Under the pieces are notes generated by a model. The model did no database searches and had not been told where the DNA came from. It saw nothing but the letters and a program-made list of their open reading frames with translations. The position numbers were made by a program, and so were the translations under genes. Of a stretch of DNA of 33,253 nucleotides, positions 25,644 to 32,148 are shown one piece after another. The first letter of the stretch is position 1; each line of letters starts with the position of its first letter. The DNA comes from Nitratireductor sp. (GTDB taxonomy: Bacteria; Pseudomonadota; Alphaproteobacteria; Rhizobiales; Rhizobiaceae). The stretch spans positions 1 to 33,253 of the forward strand of contig JAGRLT010000073.1 in the NCBI GenBank assembly GCA_020441665.1, read 5' to 3'.

Positions 25644-26891
25644 TTATTCGTTCGCAGCAAGCGCGACCGGCGGCATGTCGAGCAGTTTTTCACGCTCGCG
25701 CAGCGCCGATTGCGGCGGGTTGGCATTCCTGACCCCCATGGTTTCGAGCGCCGCGGCGGCCGCCCTTACCACATCGGACATCACGTGCTCGTCCATCCTG
25801 CCGATGCAGCCGATGCGGAAGCTCTCGGCCACCGTCAGCTTGCCCGGATAGATGATGAACCCGCTCTGTTTCATCAGGTCGTAGAACCGGCCGAACTCGA
25901 AGGCCGGGTCGGCGGGATTGAAGAAGGTGACGATGATCGGTGAAAGCCAGCGGTCGGTCAGCAGGGTCTCGAAGCCCAGTGCCCGCATGCCGGCAACCAT
26001 GACGTCGCGATTGCGGGAATAGCGCGCGCCGCGCCCGGCAACCCCGCCCTCCAGCCGGTGCAGCCGCAGCGCTTCGATGAAGGCCGCCACCACATGGGTC
26101 GGCGGCGTGTAGCGCCACTGGCCGCTCTTTTCCATGTTGACCCATTGGTCGTGAAGGTCGAGCGACAGGGAGTGGCAATTGCCTTTTGCCTGTTCCAGTT
26201 CCGATTTTCGCGCCACGACGAAGCCGAAGCCCGGCACGCCCTCGATGCATTTGTTGGCCGAAGACACGAAGGCTTCGCAGCGTATGCTGTCCATGTCGAG
26301 CGGCAGCGCGCCGAAGGCGCTCATGGTATCGATCAACAGCTTGCGCCCCGCCGCATGGGTCGCCTCGGAAATCTCCTCGATCGGATTGAGAATGCCGGAA
26401 GAGGTCTCGCAATGGACCACCACCACATGGCTGATCGCCGGATCGGCTTTCAGGATTTCCGCGACCTCGCTGCCGCGCGGCGGCAGATAGTCGCCCTTGT
26501 CCAGCGTCACATGCGCCCGGCCGATCCGCTTCAGCGTCTGCGAGATCCGCGTCCCGTAGGCGCCGTTGGAAAGCACCAGCGTCTTGCTGTCGGGCGCCAG
26601 AAACGTGCCGAGCATCGCCTCGACGGAAAACGTCCCGCTGCCCTGCATCGGCACACAATCGAATTCGCCCCTGCTGTCGCCGGCAAGCGCCAGAATGCCC
26701 TCGCGCAGGGCGGCCGTCATGGCACGGAAATCACCATCCCACGACCCCCAGTCGCGCAGCATCTTTTCCTTGACGCCATAGGCGGTCGTCAGCGGACCGG
26801 GCGTCAGCAGATAGGGTTCACCCAGCCTTGGAGCTTCCATCCCTGGCAGCTCCCCGGCGGATATTGCGGGAATTTCGGCTTGACGGACCAT
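25644..26891 (-). CDS. phnW: 2-Aminoethylphosphonate:pyruvate aminotransferase
   Basis: Class V PLP aminotransferase that converts AEP and pyruvate to phosphonoacetaldehyde and alanine, the entry step of the pathway. 415 residues: LLTPGPLTT (28–36), [14 protein letters not shown] (84–97), the cofactor Asp in [17 protein letters not shown] (D188) and the PLP Lys in [16 protein letters not shown] (K214), all typical of PhnW. About 25 extra N-terminal residues and a C-terminal tail (from about 390) go beyond the usual ~365-residue core. ATG 26891 is supported by GGGAGG about six bases upstream. It is the first gene of phnW-phnA-phnY-pbfA, and its promoter region carries the shared operator motif. 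Confidence 0.93.
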   Translation of the reverse strand: MVRQAEIPAISAGELPGMEAPRLGEPYLLTPGPLTTAYGVKEKMLRDWGSWDGDFRAMTAALREGILALAGDSRGEFDCVPMQGSGTFSVEAMLGTFLAPDSKTLVLSNGAYGTRISQTLKRIGRAHVTLDKGDYLPPRGSEVAEILKADPAISHVVVVHCETSSGILNPIEEISEATHAAGRKLLIDTMSAFGALPLDMDSIRCEAFVSSANKCIEGVPGFGFVVARKSELEQAKGNCHSLSLDLHDQWVNMEKSGQWRYTPPTHVVAAFIEALRLHRLEGGVAGRGARYSRNRDVMVAGMRALGFETLLTDRWLSPIIVTFFNPADPAFEFGRFYDLMKQSGFIIYPGKLTVAESFRIGCIGRMDEHVMSDVVRAAAAALETMGVRNANPPQSALREREKLLDMPPVALAANE

Positions 26892-26932
26892 AACGGCCTC
26901 CCACGCACATGAATTGTTCGGTCGGAAGGCAC

Positions 26933-26995
26933 TATTATCGACGTTATCTCATATGAAAAATCGATAATATAGTTTGATCCATAAATTCCATCGTT
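26933..26995 (-). promoter_or_regulatory. phnW promoter region with shared LysR-type operator motif (site C)
   Basis: Read on the minus strand from 26995: AACGATGGAATTTAT (26995–26981), then ATTATCGATTTT (26968–26957). The 9-bp arms TATTATCGA (26933–26941) and TCGATAATA (26961–26969) form a perfect inverted repeat with a 19-base spacer. The AACGAT motif also occurs before lysR and before the importer. The site lies 42–104 bp upstream of the phnW ATG, right for a LysR-type activator, and no strong −35 box is seen, as expected for an activated promoter. Confidence 0.6.
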
Positions 26996-28651
26996 CTATC
27001 CCTTGGCGACACGGCTTTCCATCAGCACCCCGTAGCGCGACAGGATCGGATAGGCGAAGCTGATAAAGCGGGAATTGATCTCCTTGATGCCCTGAATGGC
27101 CTCGATGTGGATGTCGCTGGTGGCGATGCTCTGGGCATTGCCGGTGCCGAGCCGCCTGATATGGGAATCGTGGCTGCGGCGCTCCATCTGCCGCATGGTT
27201 TCCTTTTCGCCGGCAAGCTGGGTCGCCGATTCGAGGTCTTCCGAAATCAGCACATTGAGCGCAAGCCGGATATTGGTCCGGGCCCGGCCATGGAAGGTCA
27301 TCAACTCCTTGCGCCCTTCTTCGGAAAACTGCAGCCCCTTGCGGCGCTTCACGTCGCACAGCCTGAGCAGGTCCTTGCTGATGATGTCGCCGACCCGTTC
27401 GAGGCTGATGGCGAAATTGGTCAGTTCCATGCTGCGCTCGGCCTGTTCGCGGGTCAGTTCGCCCTGGTTGAGCCTGGCGAGATAGAGCTTGATCTCGTTC
27501 TGGCTCTGGTTGATCCCCTCGTCCATGTCTCGGATCCGCTTGATCTGCGCTTCCGTCGGCGCATCGAAGACATCCATCAGCGGGTCGAACATCCTCTCGA
27601 TGTGCTCGCTCATGCGCAACAGTTCGCGCGTCGCGCTGGCGAGCGCCAGTTGCGGCTGCCCGAGAACGCTTTCATCGAGCGCACTGGCCGGCCGGGCCGC
27701 CGGATCGACCTCCTGGGGCGCCTCGCGGATGATCCATTTGACGAGCCGCGCCATCGCCACCACGAAGGGAAGCCCCAGCACGGCCAGCGCCAGGTTGAAG
27801 GCGAGGTGGAAATTGACGATCTGGCGGGCCGGCTCGACACCCAGCCGGTCGAGCGGCAGCACATCGGCCATCAGCAGCGCCAGCGCCGCAAGCCCGCCGG
27901 CGGCGCGGAAGAACAGGTTGGCGGTGGTGATCCGCCGCGCCTTGATGCCCATATTGCGGGTCAGCCAGATGCCGACGACGCCGCTTCCCATATTGGCGCC
28001 CAGCACCAGCGGCAGGGCGGCGGCAAGCGGCAGAACGCCCTGCGAGCAGAACACCGCCAGCAGCAGCACCGTCGCGACGCTGGAATGAAACAGGAAGGCG
28101 ATCAGCCCGCCGCTCAGAAAGGCGGTCACCGGATCCTGCGCCAGAACCGAAATGACCGCCGGAAAATGCCGGCTCTCCTTGATCGGGCCGCTCGCCTCGC
28201 CCAGCATGCGCAGCGACAGCAGGATGAAGGCGACGCCGAACAGGATGCGGCCAATCTGCTTGAGATGCCGAGACTCGGTCTTCAGGAACAGAACGCCGCC
28301 CGCCGTCAGCAGCACGGGCACGAGCCAGGACAGATCGAGGCTGAGAAACTGCACGACCAGCGAGGTGCCGAGATCGGCCCCCAGAACGACGGCGATCGAG
28401 CCGGTCACGCCCATCGCCCCATTGGCCGCGAAACTCGACGCCAGCATGGCGACCGCCGTCGAACTTTGCAGCAGCACCGCCGCGACGCCGCCCAGGACGA
28501 CATTGAGCATCAGCGATTTGCGTGTGCCGCGGAACAGGTCCCTCAGCGACGGGCCGGCAAGCCGCTCGACACCCGTTCGCACCATCCGCGTGGAATACAG
28601 CAGCAGCAGCACCGCGCCGGACAATTGCAACAGGAAGATCAGGACCTGCAT
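26996..28651 (-). CDS. Na+/phosphate cotransporter-family protein with PhoU-like C-terminal domain
   Basis: 551 residues from ATG 28651, preceded by AAAGAG. The N-terminal 320 residues are membrane helices with the two inverted repeats of the Na/Pi-II family: GGVAAVLLQSSTAVAM holds the QSS signature, while the second repeat has HSS in FLFHSSVATVLL. GANMGSGVVGIWLTRN is the matching second-half loop. From about residue 340 a helical soluble part (HIERMFDPLMDVF, LERVGDIISKDLLRL) is PhoU-like. Bacterial relatives include NptA (import) and E. coli YjbB, linked to phosphate export. In this cluster export of phosphate released by PhnA is my inference. It is leftward, divergent from lysR, and ends about 100 bp before phnW. 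Confidence 0.85.
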   Translation of the reverse strand: MQVLIFLLQLSGAVLLLLYSTRMVRTGVERLAGPSLRDLFRGTRKSLMLNVVLGGVAAVLLQSSTAVAMLASSFAANGAMGVTGSIAVVLGADLGTSLVVQFLSLDLSWLVPVLLTAGGVLFLKTESRHLKQIGRILFGVAFILLSLRMLGEASGPIKESRHFPAVISVLAQDPVTAFLSGGLIAFLFHSSVATVLLLAVFCSQGVLPLAAALPLVLGANMGSGVVGIWLTRNMGIKARRITTANLFFRAAGGLAALALLMADVLPLDRLGVEPARQIVNFHLAFNLALAVLGLPFVVAMARLVKWIIREAPQEVDPAARPASALDESVLGQPQLALASATRELLRMSEHIERMFDPLMDVFDAPTEAQIKRIRDMDEGINQSQNEIKLYLARLNQGELTREQAERSMELTNFAISLERVGDIISKDLLRLCDVKRRKGLQFSEEGRKELMTFHGRARTNIRLALNVLISEDLESATQLAGEKETMRQMERRSHDSHIRRLGTGNAQSIATSDIHIEAIQGIKEINSRFISFAYPILSRYGVLMESRVAKG

Positions 28652-28736
28652 GGTTTTCTCTTTCGCTATCGGCCTCGGCCGCGCATCATGACGCCGCTCC
28701 ACCGCTCAACCGAACAGACATACGCCCGCAAATTGC

Positions 28737-28772
28737 ATAAATCAAAACGATGGTATTTATTGCAGCATCGAT
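28737..28772 (+). promoter_or_regulatory. Shared operator motif between the Na/Pi gene and lysR (site A)
   Basis: AACGATGGTATTTAT (28746–28760) is followed by ATCGAT (28767–28772). ATAAAT (28737–28742) and ATTTAT (28755–28760) form a 6-bp inverted repeat with a 12-base spacer, a LysR-box-like shape. The site ends 22 bp before the lysR ATG and lies about 86 bp from the Na/Pi start, fitting autorepression of lysR together with control of the divergent gene. Confidence 0.6.
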
Positions 28773-28794
28773 CATTCTTATGCGGAAGGCGGCC

Positions 28795-29664
28795 ATGCGC
28801 TACGTTCAGCTTCGGGCATTCCATTACGTCGCGATCGCCGGCGGCTTTTCGCGCGCGGCCGAAGCACTGCACCTCACCCAGCCCGCGATATCAGATCAGG
28901 TCCGCAAGCTTGAGACCGAATATGACGTGCGCTTGTTCAATCGCGACAAGAAACAGATCACCCTGACATCTTCGGGCGAGAAGCTCCTCGACATAACCCG
29001 GCGGATGTTCGAGATCGAGGATCAGGCGATGGAACTGCTGTCGCAATCGCGCGCGGTCCGTTCGGGCCGGCTGGCGATCATCGCCGATTCCGCGCATCAC
29101 GTCACCGGCATCATCCGGCTCTTCCGCGAAAAATACCCCGGCGTGTTCGTCTCCATCAGCGCCGGCAATACCGGGGAGGTCCTTGCCAGCCTCAACAATT
29201 TCGAAGCCGATATCGGCGTCCTGGGCGAAATCCCCGAAGGCCGCGAATACGAACTGCTCAAGCTGAGTTCGACGCCGATCATCGCCTTCGCATCGGCGAC
29301 CAGCCCCATCGCAAGACAGCCATCGATCCGCATGCAGGACCTCGCAAAGCTGCCGCTCGTCATGCGCGAGCCCGGCTCGAAGACGCGGGCGAAGTTCGAG
29401 GACTTCGCCGCCAAATCCGGCATCGCGCTCCACATCACCATCGAGGCCGAGGGGCGGGAGGCGGTGCGCGAGATCGTCGCCTCGGGCGATGGCGTCGGCA
29501 TCGTCTCGCAGGCCGAGTTCGGCGGCGACCCGCGCTTCGTGCAAATTCCGATCTCCAACGCCAATCTGGTCATGGATGAGGCGCTCGTTTCGCTTCGCGA
29601 GCGGCAGGAAAGCAAGCTGATCCGGGCGTTCATGCAGGTGGCGCGGGAGCAGGTCGCGACGTGA
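28795..29664 (+). CDS. LysR-type transcriptional regulator, probable AEP-pathway regulator
   Basis: 289 residues. The N-terminal winged helix-turn-helix (residues 2–60, with GGFSRAAEALHLTQPAISDQVRKLE as recognition region) is followed by the linker helix and a LysR substrate-binding domain (RSGRLAIIADSAHHVTGIIRLFREKYPGVFVSI). The family usually binds a pathway intermediate and activates neighbouring genes. Placement between the phosphonate operons, with the same AT-rich motif in all three intergenic regions, points to AEP or an intermediate as effector, but that is inferred. I start at ATG 28795 (GGAAGG five bases upstream) instead of an upstream codon at 28750, which would put the operator inside the gene. 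Confidence 0.9.
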   Translation: MRYVQLRAFHYVAIAGGFSRAAEALHLTQPAISDQVRKLETEYDVRLFNRDKKQITLTSSGEKLLDITRRMFEIEDQAMELLSQSRAVRSGRLAIIADSAHHVTGIIRLFREKYPGVFVSISAGNTGEVLASLNNFEADIGVLGEIPEGREYELLKLSSTPIIAFASATSPIARQPSIRMQDLAKLPLVMREPGSKTRAKFEDFAAKSGIALHITIEAEGREAVREIVASGDGVGIVSQAEFGGDPRFVQIPISNANLVMDEALVSLRERQESKLIRAFMQVAREQVAT

Positions 29665-29673
29665 CCCGTTTCC

Positions 29674-29719
29674 ATAATATCCAACGATAGATTTATCATA
29701 ATTATCGATTTTAATTATG
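29674..29719 (+). promoter_or_regulatory. Shared operator motif and palindrome before the importer operon (site B)
   Basis: AACGATAG plus ATTTAT (29683–29696), then ATTATCGATTTT (29701–29712), a 12-base string identical to one before phnW. Over the latter lies a perfect inverted repeat, CATAATTA (29697–29704), 7-base spacer, TAATTATG (29712–29719). The whole block is strikingly AT-rich against GC-rich genes. It lies 137–182 bp before the binding-protein ATG. A weak −10 candidate, GATAGT at 29741, would place the palindrome near −45, where LysR activators bind. Confidence 0.62.
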
Positions 29720-29755
29720 AAGCCTCGCAGTTCATCCTTCTGATAGTCTGGACAC

Positions 29756-29820
29756 GAGCCGGGTTGGAGTTGTCGTCTTTCTGTAATGGAGCCGGGTTAA
29801 CCGGAGCCGCAGGACGACAA
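29756..29820 (+). other. Structured leader of the importer mRNA
   Basis: TTGTCGTC (29770–29777) is complementary to GACGACAA (29813–29820), closing a 35-base loop that contains the palindrome GGTTAACC. GAGCCGGGTT occurs twice (29756–29765 and 29789–29798). The loop also holds a four-codon open frame, ATG to TAA (29786–29800). This may be a folded leader that affects translation of the binding-protein gene starting at 29856. No known riboswitch class was recognised. Confidence 0.4.
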
Positions 29821-29855
29821 ACGGACTTGTGCCGGATAACGATGGAGGAACCTCA

Positions 29856-30878
29856 ATGTTTTTGAAGCCACTGAAGAAACTGTCTCTCGCCCTGGCCTGC
29901 ACCACCGCCGTGGTGGGTGCGGTCAACGCGGCGGAGCTGACCGTCTACACCGCCATCGAGGCGGAAGATCTGGCGCGCTATGCCGAGGAATTCAACAAGG
30001 TCAATCCCGATATCAAGGTCAACTGGGTTCGCGACTCGACCGGCGTCATTACCGCCAAGCTGCTGGCCGAGAAGGACAATCCGCAGGCGGACGTCATCTG
30101 GGGCCTCGCCGCGACATCCCTGCTGCTGATGAAGTCGGAGGGCATGCTCGAGCCCTACGCTCCGGCCGGCGTCGAACAGCTCGACAAGAAATTCGTGGAT
30201 TCCAGCAATCCCCCCACCTGGACCGGCATGGACGCCTGGGTGGCCTCGATCTGCTACAACACCGTGGAAGCGGAGAAGGCCGGCCTGACCCCGCCCACCT
30301 CCTGGAAGGATCTCACCAAGCCCGAATACAAGGGCATGGTGATCATGCCCAATCCGAACTCCTCGGGCACCGGCTTCCTCGACGTGTCGAGCTGGTTGCA
30401 GATGTTCGGCGAGGAGGAAGGCTGGGCGTATATGGACGCCCTGCACGAGAACATCGCCCAATACACCCATTCCGGTTCCAAGCCCTGCAAGCAGGCGGCG
30501 GCCGGTGAAATCCCGATCGGCATATCCTTCGCCTTCCGAGGCGCCAAGTCCAAGGCCGATGGCGCACCGCTCGAAATCATCGTGCCGAGCGAGGGCGTGG
30601 GCTGGGACATGGAGGCAACCGCGATCGTCGCCGGCACCGACGATCTCGACGCCGCCAAGAAGCTGGTGGACTTCACCATCACCAAGCAGGCCAGCGAAAT
30701 GTACAATGTCGGCTATGCCGTCGTTGCCTATCCGGGCGTGGCAAAGCCCGTCCAGTTCTTCCCGCCCAATCTGACCGAGAAGATGATCGACAACGATTTC
30801 GAGTATGCTGCCAACAACCGCGCCGCCATCCTTAAGGAATGGCAGGCCCGCTACGACTCGAAGTCCGAAGCCAAGTAA
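29856..30878 (+). CDS. Putative 2-aminoethylphosphonate ABC transporter substrate-binding protein
   Basis: Periplasmic binding protein of 340 residues in the extracellular-solute-binding family 1 group, close to the Fe3+/AEP-type binding proteins (AepX or PhnS2-like). Signal peptide MFLKPLKKLSLALACTTAVVGAVNA, cleaved before AELTVYTAIE. Then ADVIWGLAATSLLLM, WTGMDAWVASICYNT, PTSWKDLTKPEYKGMVIMPNPNSSGTGF and PSEGVGWDMEATAIVAGTDDLDAAKKLVDF, which are typical of the putative AEP-binding clade. ATG 29856 is supported by GGAGG. AEP specificity rests on family resemblance and the adjoining phnWAY genes; iron or polyamine are weaker alternatives. A strong stem-loop follows the gene. Confidence 0.87.
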   Translation: MFLKPLKKLSLALACTTAVVGAVNAAELTVYTAIEAEDLARYAEEFNKVNPDIKVNWVRDSTGVITAKLLAEKDNPQADVIWGLAATSLLLMKSEGMLEPYAPAGVEQLDKKFVDSSNPPTWTGMDAWVASICYNTVEAEKAGLTPPTSWKDLTKPEYKGMVIMPNPNSSGTGFLDVSSWLQMFGEEEGWAYMDALHENIAQYTHSGSKPCKQAAAGEIPIGISFAFRGAKSKADGAPLEIIVPSEGVGWDMEATAIVAGTDDLDAAKKLVDFTITKQASEMYNVGYAVVAYPGVAKPVQFFPPNLTEKMIDNDFEYAANNRAAILKEWQARYDSKSEAK

Positions 30879-30890
30879 GCCCCCTCGGCA

Positions 30891-30918
30891 CGGAGCGCCG
30901 GAATCATCCGGCGCTCCG
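30891..30918 (+). other. Intercistronic stem-loop after the binding-protein gene
   Basis: An 11-bp perfect stem (CGGAGCGCCGG with CCGGCGCTCCG) around a six-base loop lies 12 bases past the stop. No T-tract follows, so it is not a classic terminator. Such structures protect the upstream mRNA from 3' exonucleases and raise binding protein over the membrane parts in ABC operons. Confidence 0.75.
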
Positions 30919-30970
30919 CTCGGTCCGCTTCATCCGTATTTCCGTTTCAGCGATCGGATCGAAGGGGGTC

Positions 30971-32146
30971 ATGGGATATCTTTCCGTCCAGGCTCGGGAG
31001 CGACCATTGGATACCGGCGACGCGGCGCCCGCCCGCAACAACTATCTGAGAATTGAAAATCTCTGGAAGGCATTCGGCAACTTCATTGCCTTGCGCGAGA
31101 TCGGACTGACCGTCGAGGAAGGTGAGTTCATCTGCTTTCTCGGCCCCTCAGGCTGCGGCAAGACCACGCTGCTGCGCGCCATTGCCGGCCTCGACCCCCA
31201 GTCGCGCGGCTCGATCGAGCAGGCCGGGCAGGACATTTCCGACCTGCCGACGTCGAAGCGCGATTTCGGCATCGTCTTTCAGTCCTATGCGCTGTTTCCC
31301 AACCTGACGATCGAGCGGAACATCGCTTTCGGCCTCGAAAATGCCGGGCGGCCACGCGCCGAAATCGACAAGCGCGTCACCGATCTGCTCGAACTGGTCG
31401 GCCTGCCCGATCAGGGACGCAAATATCCCGCCCAGTTGTCCGGCGGACAGCAGCAGCGCATCGCGCTTGCCCGCGCCATCGCCACAGAGCCCGGCCTGCT
31501 GCTGCTCGACGAGCCGCTTTCCGCGCTCGACGCCAAGGTGCGCATCTCGCTGCGCCACGAGATCAAGGAATTGCAGCGCAAGCTCGGCATCACCACCATC
31601 ATGGTCACCCACGACCAGGAGGAAGGCCTTTCCATGGGCGACCGTATCGTGGTGATGAACCATGGCGTGATCGAACAGGTCGGCACGCCGATGGAGGTCT
31701 ACCGCGAGCCGAGTTCGCTGTTCGTCGCCGACTTCATCGGCGAGATGAACCAGATTCCGGCGATCGCGCGCGGCAAGGACAAGGTCGAGATCAGCGGCAG
31801 GGTCCTGACCTGTTCGAAGCACGGCCTGGCCGATGGCGATGCCGTCATCGCCACGGTGCGGCCGGAAGACGTCATCCCGCACGGCATCGGAGCCCGCTCG
31901 CCCGGCGCCATCGACCACATCAGCGAGCAGGAGAACTGCCTCCCCGTGCGGGTCGCCGAGATGGAGTTCCTCGGCTCCTTCTGGCGCGCCCGTCTGACCG
32001 ATGAAGGCGCCGGCGACATCCATGTCGAATGCAATTTCTCGATCAATGCGGTTCGCCGGATGGCGATCGCGCCCGGCAAGGAACTGGTGATCGAGATACC
32101 CTCGAACCGTCTCAAGCTTTTTACCGCCGGCAAGGCGGACGGCTGA
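30971..32146 (+). CDS. Putative 2-aminoethylphosphonate ABC transporter ATP-binding protein
   Basis: 391 residues from ATG 30971 (AAGGGGG three bases upstream). The ATPase domain has Walker A GPSGCGKT (58–65), Q-loop near FQSYALFP, signature LSGGQ (156–160), Walker B LLLLDEP (about 176–182) and the switch His in MVTHDQEEG (H214). The last ~130 residues form the TOBE-type regulatory domain usual for the spermidine/Fe3+/AEP importer class (VRPEDVIPHG, VRVAEMEFLGSFWRARL). An N-terminal extension of about 25 residues precedes the core. It drives uptake with the neighbouring binding protein and permease; the permease ATG follows two bases after its stop. Confidence 0.9.
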   Translation: MGYLSVQARERPLDTGDAAPARNNYLRIENLWKAFGNFIALREIGLTVEEGEFICFLGPSGCGKTTLLRAIAGLDPQSRGSIEQAGQDISDLPTSKRDFGIVFQSYALFPNLTIERNIAFGLENAGRPRAEIDKRVTDLLELVGLPDQGRKYPAQLSGGQQQRIALARAIATEPGLLLLDEPLSALDAKVRISLRHEIKELQRKLGITTIMVTHDQEEGLSMGDRIVVMNHGVIEQVGTPMEVYREPSSLFVADFIGEMNQIPAIARGKDKVEISGRVLTCSKHGLADGDAVIATVRPEDVIPHGIGARSPGAIDHISEQENCLPVRVAEMEFLGSFWRARLTDEGAGDIHVECNFSINAVRRMAIAPGKELVIEIPSNRLKLFTAGKADG

Positions 32147-32148
32147 CC

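Noticed and set aside
23196..25943. A 915-codon open frame on the plus strand opposite phnY and phnA.
   Set aside because: It mirrors two genes with complete catalytic motifs; the translation is rich in Arg, His and Gly with no known domain. GC-rich codon use leaves antisense frames open.
27107..28966. A 619-codon open frame on the plus strand across the Na/Pi gene and into lysR.
   Set aside because: The translation is dominated by Gln, Arg, His and Asp without domains and crosses the lysR operator; it is the antisense of a membrane protein gene.
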